Source: Sphingorhabdus sp. Alg239-R122 (lineage in GTDB: Bacteria; Pseudomonadota; Alphaproteobacteria; Sphingomonadales; Sphingomonadaceae). From it: DNA of 64,000 bases. The translations under genes were made by a program, and so were the position numbers. Under the pieces are notes generated by a model. That model saw only the letters and a program-made list of their open reading frames with translations, was not told the DNA's origin and made no database searches. Positions 10,601 through 17,104 of this stretch are shown in pieces (the stretch's first letter is position 1; the number at the start of each line of letters is the position of its first letter). The stretch is from positions 160,342-224,341 of the forward strand of contig NZ_UNRC01000002.1 of NCBI RefSeq assembly GCF_900537065.1, read 5' to 3'.

Positions 10601-11301
10601 GCGAAATCGGCATGACTGCGCCTACCATCACTGCGCTGACGACTGGCGCTGCTGCGGATGTTTCCGGGCTGGATACGGCGGGCATTGATGAACGGCTTGG
10701 CCAGAGCGACGGCGTTGATAATCCCGATGGTATTTTCCGTGCCGATGCGATCACATTCAATGTGACAGACCAGCTGCTGATACAAAATACAGCGCCGGGC
10801 ACAGATTTTGATGACCGGCGCGGGTATACGGTGGGCTCTGGCTCCCTGCAAATAAACGTGAATGGCTCTGATGTTCCCATTGTGATCAACGGTGTTGCCA
10901 CCGATGCTGCCGGGAACCGGGTTACGGGTATCGCGGTCATTGCCGAAACGGGCATAGCGACCAGCGGCACCGGGTCCAGTTTTGACCAGGCATCAACGAT
11001 TAATGGTTGCCTGATTGCGGATCCATCCAGCTGTGCGCCTGTTGTTCCGCCCGGCACAGGTGACAATCCTGACACACCCAATGACCGCGATGTGATCGAA
11101 GAAGGCCTGGACCCTGATACTTCGGGTGATCCAGGCTCATTCTTCCTTTCGCCGCTGATTGAGCTCAAGGATTTTGAGGAGTTCGGTTACGAGCCTCTAA
11201 TCGACGAGCCGGTCACCGGGGCAGGCAATGATGACCTGTGGCTGCCGCCTGTAAAATGCGAGCGTGAAAATGCCGAAGGCGAATGTGTGGGTGAAGAATA
11301 G
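1627..11301 (+). CDS. Giant TpsA exoprotein, filamentous haemagglutinin-like adhesin
   Basis: Secreted beta-helical adhesin-type protein of 3,224 residues, exported by the TpsB protein encoded upstream. I chose ATG 1627 because AGGAAA lies just upstream and a Sec signal peptide follows, ending AHAQS at about residue 50. Longer starts at 1540 and 1588 lack a ribosome site and would overlap tpsB. The TPS/haemagglutination domain follows, with a SPGGVIAG turn in place of the usual NPNG. Residues ~840-1475 are very Gly-rich (GGNGG-type), with a polyproline stretch near 1,660. The rest is made of short DITAAG-like beta-helix repeats. One ~93-residue unit occurs twice (8690-8970 and 9331-9610). Cysteines are rare and concentrated at the C-terminus (C-X7-C, then C-X8-C), with no autotransporter barrel. 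The ligand is unknown. Confidence 0.9.
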   Translation: MAQTASKDRRNDWLMQHVRCRSLLLSSGSASAAALALMFAPLPAHAQSMDSAISAVEGTGSVTSGSATIAQTSTQDTVTVNSSEAIIDWDLTDDAIGGGDIVFLPENNTLLFTGSSDYTVLNRIVPTDATRGIRIDGTVQSLVGGNTGGNVWFYSPGGVIAGATSVFDVGGLVLTANAIDTSGGLFGANGEIRFRGAAGSTSAVVVENGAQITAPNNGGINSQVGSSYVALVAPRVVQGGNVNVNGSVAYVGAEQADLTINNGLFDINVTVGTTDANGVVHEETGRTLGPSSTPTPAGANNTPPANPDAQAVYMVAVPKNDAITMLVSGNIGYFQAASANIVNGEVILSAGHNVSVGGTDANPTIDIASDPVNALSANIEFGSLTLNASTTLQASDTLDMVTEGSQVLAVNNDRYDLTATAGNRIDIGGIAGGSFRAGRDVTLRAGTSAQGGTINIFVDRNTVSPDAQGTIQIDGNFTADTSAAGADDFFTIRNNGNTGIGEDAIAGDININISQGGSFTVGGNANFLAGAQGGKGEQQNGLAQGGNISLNLADAGTRIDFGGFTQFDTGTRSSNSGKIGGNGVGLLGADGVAGDVSLSLSGGTFTSGTLNFDIGASASSGSDAGTAQSNDATAGNFTLSVTGGAHDIGDINVNGRSSAGQSFNAAGDRVSGNVSRSRANILVDAGTLNVGNDIDLDLDAFGLVTGSPVDVATITTQNGGSLIVTDNIGITTRASGDSATGTLTGGSIAIRADGGTITAGDMFLSAGVGTRDSSNTEDYIGGNIDVVSQNDGTILAGFGSLSSSADASGVAGGNATGGDILINANNGSITFTSTLFASSDGFGGAGTSANGVGTGQGGNVTLRVEGVDGDLSLANAFLEADGSISQGDEGGFFFFEGAGGNGAGGSVVLDLLGGTFTAGDLNVSADGFGGSAGGGGFFRAFAAAPAPRLAGPAPAAFALAAAAVGTDALGMSAGDGGVGTGGDVVFNLDLGAGSATVANLSVTSNGAGGDGAQGDVTAGTFGGTGGDGIGGNATFNAISGTLNVATLTVSANGNSQNFGGRGGFGSGSNGGNGGNGIGGSATFNLDGTATINAPTVLVSADGFGGAAGGSGPAFDPQNQTQLPEGNGGTGGTGTGGDAVFNNTAGSISFQQLTVQSNGIGGQGGDSFGQTTGESTGDGGDGGDGVAGNATINLNQDESGNPLYSVIANGIGGNGGSGLDSGNGGNATGGVAALNINNVNVQLAPPIISAVALGGNGGFGDGVGGISGDGGSAQGGTARLEVTGDLGAIDLTSISMNASAAGGTGGNGADDFSFAPTGTGGTGGNGGEATGGTSEIIARTGGTITLPPVSFTFTNTGAGGSGGNGGYSYSGSGGDGGDGANGTGGTTRFLSQGGTINGNNIVITTSGQGGDAGTGGGTFSSYGGAPGTDGTAGFGSGGLSVIEVQEGSPGIINFGATTIESSGSGGGAGGRIEITDTSVDPAGLITFDSLNATVIGLNNPGLTGFYMFSDSGAITVNGDATVNVSGNIEFDFANDGRFDVSGNIDLTSGADILVGHTSNSGVDSITSGGTFDAVAQGDFNSMAGSLIVAGSTATVRAEQDATVDDITGIGLVDISARQDVTLNNGAVIGNAFVINVGAGSIVVGPQLIVQAGLDNGTPPPPPAPPPVPGYDPNFNATITGNVTSTGNIIVNAGGNATFVAGSTTISDNGLTVQTGDDIIIEAGALVEAAANPATSPTPANPFSNFNNLALLAGGLTPLSTAIVTPISSIVAAGDINANDFAIIMLANAVDGLGGTITADSLVVDINDAPPNGIAQSDDNGLLSAQCVQGNVCLGTLDVSNQLFVGQASNNDVIQAVVEGGNVNADIIRITTRRDLIVGMDGVASTFDGGTEILLESLEGDIDLRDAALTSDLLQLSAVNGSLLGSGSLASTNDIGITIGADLSAASIDTGGELTTVADIGGALEGFYSVPGSMFVGSHSVGTGSINYDAGGDFDFGDINVPGTDITLTAIGNVSIGSSNTADNIDINATMIDLGDVSAAGNIDLLATDIISFGSVTAGGTLTMDAGDIFGTVAGASDIDAIAAGTFNVANAIAGNTLTVDAFDVIIGAASGSAVSLSGASSVEVDDLSGDSANIFGGLVTIQDAILTGDLNIDGDDINIGNASADNINLSSVLDVRLDMLDAASDVVISAPGNVLTALGPGDIRAGGNIDLNGATSVQLDNLDAGGDITVAGGFIALLSADATGTLDLVSDTTIELFGDSLSGGAMTLNAGSDINIASLTSGGLLDIDAGGILTGDDLVGADLITIDAQSVDVASVSSTGNAARIITASGDAVLGTVSAATGVIVTANGMADIGMATSGGNTNITGTSVTLDNGTIGNNLNVNATSGDIAGTGTITVGGAIDLTATGNVGFGDLDAQGGDFTVDAGGDVSFASATGSNDVIMNAGGAIGGGDITAAGTAMLDAADIAVGNVNADMIDFTSGADILFDGLTSPNAIALSAANGTIGANTGNGDIDSGGDVDLAAQVINVGDVTSGGSVSADASAGDATFGTVDAANDITVSATGTPTLANAISGGNTDITGASVTLSNGDIGGDLTLNATAGDVDANGAVTVAGGIDLDATGNIGFGTLGAEGGDFTADAGGNIDFTQANGAANIDMNAGGDITFDGIDAATGVGIDAGGLVQGDVLSSGGGVSVSGESGITIDTLSANGDVELLADNGAIAVAGDLTTPGTVRAIGEDVLVNSSGDLEFSDTSASAGNVAVTALGSLVMDDTDASGDVNLTAGGSITLGDTEAGDRAASTGQGDIILDAGTDIILGSDTLAAGALLANAGGNVQVDALASGETVNISSADIAIAGGAQLGEGDFTADIQLSNTGTDPMFVGGADTTDGYSLSNDEFGNVQSGGSIMLRSDAASRQGDDLIIRDLTASAGQGGNIGADGAILFNGGDNTRIEGAVSLGNASADNGIFVDAAQGIAADAETAIVELTDANGGFAGEIGMTAPTITALTTGAAADVSGLDTAGIDERLGQSDGVDNPDGIFRADAITFNVTDQLLIQNTAPGTDFDDRRGYTVGSGSLQINVNGSDVPIVINGVATDAAGNRVTGIAVIAETGIATSGTGSSFDQASTINGCLIADPSSCAPVVPPGTGDNPDTPNDRDVIEEGLDPDTSGDPGSFFLSPLIELKDFEEFGYEPLIDEPVTGAGNDDLWLPPVKCERENAEGECVGEE
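8690..9610 (+). repeat. Internal duplicated unit in the tpsA adhesin (copies 8690-8970 and 9331-9610)
   Basis: Two segments of about 280 bases, some 640 bases apart, encode near-parallel peptides. Both run SGGNT-[ND]-ITG, SVTL, IG-[NG]-[ND]-L, NAT, GDFT-[VA]-DAGG and MNAGG in the same order. The similarity is clear at protein level but diverged in DNA. It suggests growth of the beta-helix by segmental duplication. Confidence 0.75.
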
Positions 11302-11353
11302 GCGCAACGAAGGAGTCTTGACCTGAGCTGCGCTTTGCAACACATGGGGCAAC

Positions 11354-12814
11354 ATGTCAGAGTCCAACGATATCTCACTCACGCTATATAACAGCCTGAC
11401 CCGTGCCCAAGAGGTTTTCGAACCCGTGCATCCCGGTGAAGCGCGCGTGTATACGTGCGGGCCGACCGTGTATAATTATCCGCATATCGGCAATATGCGC
11501 GCCTATGTGTTTGCCGACACACTGGGCCGAACGTTGTCGTTCAAGGGATATAAGCTCACCCATGTCATCAATATCACCGATGTCGGCCACCTGACTGATG
11601 ATGCCGATGCGGGTGAGGACAAAATGGAGAAAATGGCGGCGGAAAAATCTCAATCCATCTGGGATATCGCGCGCCATTATAGTGAGGCGTACTGGGATGA
11701 CGTAAAAGCGCTGGGTATCCGGCAGCCTGCACACTGGTCGATTGCCACCGATTATGTCGAACAGATGATCGCTTATGCGAAGGGCATTGCTGACAAGCAT
11801 TGTTACGAATTGGAGAGCGGGCTCTATTTCGATGTATCAACCGTGGCTGATTATGGTCGTCTTGCCCGCGCCGTGACTGATGATGGTGAAGGCCGGATTG
11901 ACACGGTCGAGGGCAAGCGCAATGCCGCCGATTTCGCCATCTGGCGCAAGACACCGGAAGGTGAGAGCAGGCAGATGGAATGGGATAGCCCATGGGGCAA
12001 GGGTGCACCGGGCTGGCATCTGGAATGCAGCGTGATGAGCGAGGCTTTGCTCGGCTTTCCGTTCGACATACATACCGGCGGAATTGACCACCGCGAAATC
12101 CATCACCCGAACGAAATCGCACAAAACCAGGCCCATTCATGCAGTGACCATAGCGGTGCGCGTTTCTGGATGCACAATAACTTCCTGATTGCCCGTGAAG
12201 GTAAAATGAGCAAGTCGGCAGGTGAATTCCTGCGCGTGCAATTACTCATCGACAAGGGCTTTCACCCGTTCGCCTATCGCCTGATGTGTCTGCAGGCACA
12301 TTACCGCAGTGAGCTGGAATTTTCATGGGATAATCTGGCGGCCGCATTCACGCGGCTTAAGCGTATGGTGATGCAGGTGGGGACGCTGCGTGCTCGGCTG
12401 GATGATAGTTTCGATGCCGATATGGCTATCCATCATCCCAAAATTACTGCGTTCCTACATGATTTTGATTTGGCCATGTCTGATGACCTGAACAGCAGCA
12501 AGGCGCTCACCGTGTTTGAGGAATTGCTTGGTCTCAAGAAAATCGACGCGGCGCAGAAAATGGCGGCGCTGCTGAAAATGGATACCGTTTTGGGCTTGGA
12601 CCTTGCGACATTGCAACGGGCAGATTTGCGTACCCGCCCCAAGTCTGCGGCTTTATCCGAAGCAGATATCGAAACTCAACTCGCGGCCCGCAAACAGGCG
12701 CGGGTGGACAAGGACTTTGCCCGCTCTGACGAAATCCGCGACAGCCTCTCTGCGCAGGGCATCGAGGTGATGGATGGCGACCCGCTGGGCTGGGATTGGA
12801 AATTATCAATATGA
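11354..12814 (+). CDS. cysS: Cysteinyl-tRNA synthetase
   Basis: Class I aminoacyl-tRNA synthetase that charges tRNA-Cys with cysteine in the cytoplasm; 486 residues, slightly longer than the usual ~460. Visible signatures are the Zn-ligand cysteine in CGPTVYNYPHIGN (C35) with the HIGH-type motif HIGN at 44-47. The zinc/tRNA site GWHLECSVM and the GIDHREIHHPNE segment follow, with the KMSKS loop at 284-288. The protein ends with the usual C-terminal anticodon-binding DALR-like region. The ATG follows the adhesin stop by 52 bases, with only a weak GGGG ribosome site. The stop codon overlaps the start of the next gene as ATGA, so translation of the two is probably coupled. Confidence 0.97.
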   Translation: MSESNDISLTLYNSLTRAQEVFEPVHPGEARVYTCGPTVYNYPHIGNMRAYVFADTLGRTLSFKGYKLTHVINITDVGHLTDDADAGEDKMEKMAAEKSQSIWDIARHYSEAYWDDVKALGIRQPAHWSIATDYVEQMIAYAKGIADKHCYELESGLYFDVSTVADYGRLARAVTDDGEGRIDTVEGKRNAADFAIWRKTPEGESRQMEWDSPWGKGAPGWHLECSVMSEALLGFPFDIHTGGIDHREIHHPNEIAQNQAHSCSDHSGARFWMHNNFLIAREGKMSKSAGEFLRVQLLIDKGFHPFAYRLMCLQAHYRSELEFSWDNLAAAFTRLKRMVMQVGTLRARLDDSFDADMAIHHPKITAFLHDFDLAMSDDLNSSKALTVFEELLGLKKIDAAQKMAALLKMDTVLGLDLATLQRADLRTRPKSAALSEADIETQLAARKQARVDKDFARSDEIRDSLSAQGIEVMDGDPLGWDWKLSI

Positions 12815-13755
12815 GTAAAGCTGTTTTATCCGCCATGGTGCGTCCGCTGATTGAACAGCATTTGCCTGCCGGTATTGATGCGCACTGGTTCATGTCGGCG
12901 GATGAAGCGAAAGCGGAGATTGTGGATGCGGATATTGCATGGGTCGACCTGAATGACCCCGCTGCCATGCGCGAGGTTGTATCTGCTGGTACTAAACTGA
13001 AATGGCTCTCGACCATCTATGCCGGGCTGGATCATTTTCCGGTCGAACAGCTTGCGGCACAGGGCACGGTGGTGACCAATGGCGTGGGTATCAATACCAT
13101 TGCCGTCGCCGAATATGCCGTGCTCGGTATGCTCAGCCTTGCCAAAGGCTATGCCGATGTGGTGCGTTCCGCCGACAAAGCAGAATGGCTGCAGGCTTCC
13201 CCCGGCGTGGTTGAGCTTTATGAAACAAAGGCGCTGGTTATCGGCTATGGCGCGATTGGCCGCGCAATTGGTGCGCGGCTGGAAGGTTTCGGTGTAGAGG
13301 TGACAGGCGTCGCGCGCACTGCACGACCCGCAGAAGGCATTATCGGCGCAGATGACTGGCAGACACGTATTGGCGAATTTGACTGGATCATCCTTGCCAT
13401 GCCTGCAACCGATGAAACCGAAGCGATGTTTGGTGCAGCCGAGCTGGAGGCGATGAAAAAAGACGCATTTCTCGTCAATATTGCGCGCGGGTCATGTGTG
13501 GATCAGGATGCCTTGGTATCGGCGCTGCAGGACAAGGCGATTGCGGGCGCGTTCCTGGATGTGGTGACACCCGAGCCGTTGCCTGCGAACCATGTTTTAT
13601 GGACGCTGCCGAATGTGCAGCTTAGCATGCACCTGTCGGGCCGCGCGCAATCGAAAATGTTTGCGCGTTCGGCGGAGCTGTTTATCAAAAATACACATGC
13701 CTGGGTAAATGAGGAACCGCTGACCAACAGGGTGGACCTGTCACTAGGTTACTGA
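12811..13755 (+). CDS. D-2-hydroxyacid dehydrogenase family protein
   Basis: NAD(P)-dependent oxidoreductase of the D-isomer-specific 2-hydroxyacid dehydrogenase family, 314 residues. The Rossmann nucleotide-binding motif is GYGAIGRAIG near residue 145. The family's NIARGS...D segment carries the substrate arginine, and the active-site histidine region is near MHLSG close to the C-terminus. The start at 12811 is chosen because its ATG overlaps the cysS stop (ATGA); an in-frame start 15 bases upstream would lie deeper in cysS. The substrate cannot be told from sequence; 2-ketoacid or glyoxylate/hydroxypyruvate reduction is typical. Coupling to cysS is unusual and may be only chance packing. 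Confidence 0.85.
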   Translation: MSKAVLSAMVRPLIEQHLPAGIDAHWFMSADEAKAEIVDADIAWVDLNDPAAMREVVSAGTKLKWLSTIYAGLDHFPVEQLAAQGTVVTNGVGINTIAVAEYAVLGMLSLAKGYADVVRSADKAEWLQASPGVVELYETKALVIGYGAIGRAIGARLEGFGVEVTGVARTARPAEGIIGADDWQTRIGEFDWIILAMPATDETEAMFGAAELEAMKKDAFLVNIARGSCVDQDALVSALQDKAIAGAFLDVVTPEPLPANHVLWTLPNVQLSMHLSGRAQSKMFARSAELFIKNTHAWVNEEPLTNRVDLSLGY

Positions 13756-13765
13756 ATCATCGCGA

Positions 13766-13781
13766 TGTGACATGTGTCACC
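13766..13781. promoter_or_regulatory. CRP-like binding site upstream of the acetolactate synthase-like gene
   Basis: TGTGA-CATGTG-TCACC matches the CRP/FNR-superfamily dyad TGTGA-N6-TCACA at nine of ten positions. It lies about 190 bases upstream of the start at 13973, in the 217-base gap after the dehydrogenase gene. The motif match is seen directly; the regulator and the direction of control are inferred. Confidence 0.5.
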
Positions 13782-13972
13782 GTGCCCACCACGCTGAAAA
13801 CTATTCTGCACCCGTGACTCAAATGTAAAATTCGCCTATGCCTGTAACGCATAAGCGGGGGCATCGGAATAAGGGGCAGACTCCTTCGAAACAATTCCCG
13901 TGGCGGGTCGTAGTTGCACAGATTAACCGGATGGTTCTTGTTAAAGAGGCTGTCCCAGGGGAGACGCATGAC

Positions 13973-15619
13973 ATGACGAAAGCATCCGACGTTTTTATCC
14001 AATGCCTTGAGGAAGAGGGGGTCGAATATGTTTTCGGCGTGCCGGGCGAAGAAAACCTCGATTTTCTTGATAGCCTTTCACGTTCAAAAAAAATCAAACT
14101 GATCCTGACGCGGCATGAACAGGGTGCGGGATTTATGGCCGCGACCTATGGCCGACATACGGGCAAGACCGGTGTTTGCCTCGCGACGCTTGGCCCCGGC
14201 GCGACCAATCTGGTCACGGCAGGCGCCTATGCACAGCTGGGCGGTATGCCGATGATGATGATCACGGGCCAGAAACCGATCAAGAAATCGAAACAGGGCC
14301 GGTTCCAGATACTTGACGTGGTCGATATGATGGGGCCGATCACCAAATTTACGCAGCAACTGACCTCTGCCGACAATATTCCGAGCCGTGTTCGCGAGGC
14401 GGTCCGGCTTGCCGAAGAAGAAAAGCCGGGCGCGGTGCATCTGGAGCTGCCCGAGGATATTGCCGATGAAGATACGGATAGCACACCTATAAAACCCAGC
14501 ATCTCGCGCCGTCCCACGGCGGAGGCGAAAGCAGTGCGCGCGGCGGTGAAAAAGCTGGAAGAGGCAAGATCGCCCATTCTCGTGATTGGCGGCGGCGCTA
14601 ACCGCACCATGACGGGCCGGATGCTAAGCCAGTTTATCGAAAAGACCGGTATTCCCTTCGTGACGACACAGCTTGGCAAGGGTGTGGTCGATGAGAATAA
14701 CTCCAAGTTCATGGGCTGCGCCGCGCTATCGGCGGGTGATTTTGTCCACGCCGCGATCGAAAGCGCGGACCTGATCGTCAATATCGGCCATGACGTGATC
14801 GAAAAACCACCTTTCTTCATGCACGATGGCGGCACCGAAGTCGTGCATGTGTCAATGAACAGTGCCGAAGTAGATCCGGTCTATTTCCCGCAGGTTGAGG
14901 TAATTGGCGATATAGCCAATGCGATCTGGCAGATGAAAGAAGACATTGTGCCGTCGTCTGATTGGGACTTTGCGCACATGCACAAGGCGCGCTCTGCCGA
15001 AGTGGCGCATACGGCGACAATGGAAGATGACACACGGTTCCCCATTTATCCCCCGCATCTGGTAAAAACCATCCGTGAGGCGATGCCCGGCAATGGCATT
15101 ATCGCGCTCGACAACGGCGTCTATAAAATCTGGTTCGCGCGCAATTACAATGCGCAGATGGCGAACACCGTTCTGCTCGACAACGCGCTCGCCACCATGG
15201 GCGCGGGGCTTCCCTCGGCGATGATGTCGGCGATGCTATACCCTGACCGCAAGGTGATGGCGATCTGCGGCGATGGCGGCTTTATGATGAACAGCCAGGA
15301 AATGGAAACTGCCGTGCGGCTCGGCCTCAATCTCACCGTGCTGATACTGAATGACAACAGCTATGGCATGATCCGCTGGAAACAGGCTAATATGGGGTTC
15401 AAGGACTGGGGCCTGACTTATGACAATCCCGACTTTGTCAAATATGCCGAAAGCTATGGTGCAAGCGGCCACCGCATTGAAAGCGCAGCAGAGTTGCAGA
15501 AGACCATTGATCACTGCCTCAGCACCGATGGCGTGCATCTGATAGATTGCGCGGTTGATTATTCGGACAATGACCGGATACTCAATCATGAGATTCAGGA
15601 ACTGAGTGCGAAAATCTAG
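13973..15619 (+). CDS. Thiamine-diphosphate enzyme, acetolactate synthase large-subunit family
   Basis: ThDP-dependent decarboxylase/ligase, 548 residues from ATG 13973, preceded by GGGGAG. An upstream in-frame ATG at 13838 has no ribosome site and would add 45 unconserved residues. The catalytic glutamate lies in TRHEQG, and the ThDP/Mg motif is GDGGF...NDNSYGMIRWKQ. The central FAD/nucleotide-fold domain begins at about residue 190. No small regulatory subunit gene (ilvN) is adjacent, so this is not the standard biosynthetic IlvBN arrangement. It resembles catabolic AlsS/BudB. An aldehyde dehydrogenase gene follows after 48 bases, the layout known for 2-oxoglutarate decarboxylase plus succinate-semialdehyde dehydrogenase in cyanobacteria, so a 2-oxoacid decarboxylase role is also possible. 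Confidence 0.85.
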   Translation: MTKASDVFIQCLEEEGVEYVFGVPGEENLDFLDSLSRSKKIKLILTRHEQGAGFMAATYGRHTGKTGVCLATLGPGATNLVTAGAYAQLGGMPMMMITGQKPIKKSKQGRFQILDVVDMMGPITKFTQQLTSADNIPSRVREAVRLAEEEKPGAVHLELPEDIADEDTDSTPIKPSISRRPTAEAKAVRAAVKKLEEARSPILVIGGGANRTMTGRMLSQFIEKTGIPFVTTQLGKGVVDENNSKFMGCAALSAGDFVHAAIESADLIVNIGHDVIEKPPFFMHDGGTEVVHVSMNSAEVDPVYFPQVEVIGDIANAIWQMKEDIVPSSDWDFAHMHKARSAEVAHTATMEDDTRFPIYPPHLVKTIREAMPGNGIIALDNGVYKIWFARNYNAQMANTVLLDNALATMGAGLPSAMMSAMLYPDRKVMAICGDGGFMMNSQEMETAVRLGLNLTVLILNDNSYGMIRWKQANMGFKDWGLTYDNPDFVKYAESYGASGHRIESAAELQKTIDHCLSTDGVHLIDCAVDYSDNDRILNHEIQELSAKI

Positions 15620-15667
15620 CGTTTACTCATAAATCACAGGCAATATATTTCCCGTCAGGAGAAACCG

Positions 15668-17101
15668 ATGGCCACACTCAAAGACGTTTATCCGCTCTAC
15701 CTGAATAATGAAGCGGCACAGCCCAATACTGATCTGGAAGTGACCGACAAGTTCACCAATGAGGTTGCATTTCGCACCGCGCTGGCAACGCCGGATGTGA
15801 TCGATGCCGCTATTGCAGGCGCAGTCGAGGCCGCTGAACCGATGGCGCGGATGGCAAGTTATGAACGGCAGGCGGTGCTCGACCATTGTGTATCGCGCTT
15901 TCGTGAGCGGTTTGACGAGCTGGCCTATGCATTATGTGTCGAAGCGGGCAAGCCGATCAAGGATAGTGAGGGCGAAGTCACGCGTCTGATCGACACATTC
16001 CGTATCGCGGCCGAAGAATCCGTGCGCAATTATGGTGAAGTCCAGCCGCTCGATATTTCGGAGCGTGCAAAAGGCTATCAGGGTATGTGGAAACGTGTGC
16101 CAATCGGCCCGTGCAGCTTTATCTCACCCTTTAATTTTCCGCTCAACCTGGCTGCGCATAAAATTGCACCCGCCATTGCCGTGGGCTGTCCATTCGTGAT
16201 GAAACCGGCGAGCAAGACGCCGCTCGGCGCGATCATCATGGGTGAAGTGCTGGCGGAAACGAACCTGCCCAAGGGTGCGTTCTCTATCCTGCCCGCGAGC
16301 CGTGACGGGGCGGACCTGTTTACCGAGGACGAGCGGCTCAAGCTGCTCAGCTTTACCGGATCGCCGGGTGTTGGCTGGGCATTGAAAGCCAAGGCGGGCA
16401 AGAAGCCGGTGATCCTGGAACTGGGCGGCAATGCGGCGTGCATTATCGACCATGATGCCGATCTTGACGATGCGCTGGAGCGCGTAATTTTCGGTGCATT
16501 TTATCAGTCGGGCCAAAGCTGTATCGGTGTGCAGCGCATAATCATCCATGAAAGCGTCTATGACCGCTTCAGGGACATGCTGGTCGCAAAGACAAAGTCG
16601 CTGGTTGCGGGCGATCCCAAAGACCCGGACACATTTATCGGTCCAATGATTTCGGAAGGCGAGGCATCGCGGCTCGATGGCTGGATTCAGGATGCTGTGT
16701 CTGGCGGCGCGACATTGCTGTGTGGCGGTAAGCGTGAGGGCAATATGCTCGAAGCTACGTTGCTGGAAAATGTTGATGAAAATGCCGATGCCGTGCGCGA
16801 AGAAGCGTTTGGCCCACTCGCTATATTGTCGCGGTTCAGTGATTTTGGCGCGGCGTTAAAAGAAGTGAATGACAGCAAATTCGGTCTGCAGGCGGGCATT
16901 TTCACCCGCGATCTGTTCAAAACACTCGATGCCTGGGATGAGCTTGATGTCGGCGGGATCGTCATCAATGATGTGCCCAGCTACCGCGTCGACAATATGC
17001 CCTATGGCGGCGTCAAGGATTCCGGCCTTGGCCGTGAAGGCATCCGTTTTGCGATGGAAGATATGACCGAAATCCGCAACCTGGTAATCCGGCGGACTTA
17101 A
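15668..17101 (+). CDS. NAD(P)-dependent aldehyde dehydrogenase
   Basis: Oxidises an aldehyde to its carboxylic acid; 477 residues, the normal family length. Visible motifs are the FNFPLN nucleotide-binding segment, FTGSPGVGW, the general-base glutamate in LELGGNA, the catalytic cysteine in SGQSCIGVQR and EEAFGP. The QSCIGVQR context resembles the glyceraldehyde-3-phosphate/lactaldehyde dehydrogenase branch more than classical GabD. AGGAG sits seven bases upstream of the ATG. The gene is 48 bases after the ThDP enzyme gene and probably shares its transcript, which suggests the aldehyde comes from 2-oxoacid decarboxylation. The substrate is not established. Confidence 0.9.
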   Translation: MATLKDVYPLYLNNEAAQPNTDLEVTDKFTNEVAFRTALATPDVIDAAIAGAVEAAEPMARMASYERQAVLDHCVSRFRERFDELAYALCVEAGKPIKDSEGEVTRLIDTFRIAAEESVRNYGEVQPLDISERAKGYQGMWKRVPIGPCSFISPFNFPLNLAAHKIAPAIAVGCPFVMKPASKTPLGAIIMGEVLAETNLPKGAFSILPASRDGADLFTEDERLKLLSFTGSPGVGWALKAKAGKKPVILELGGNAACIIDHDADLDDALERVIFGAFYQSGQSCIGVQRIIIHESVYDRFRDMLVAKTKSLVAGDPKDPDTFIGPMISEGEASRLDGWIQDAVSGGATLLCGGKREGNMLEATLLENVDENADAVREEAFGPLAILSRFSDFGAALKEVNDSKFGLQAGIFTRDLFKTLDAWDELDVGGIVINDVPSYRVDNMPYGGVKDSGLGREGIRFAMEDMTEIRNLVIRRT

Positions 17102-17104
17102 GCT

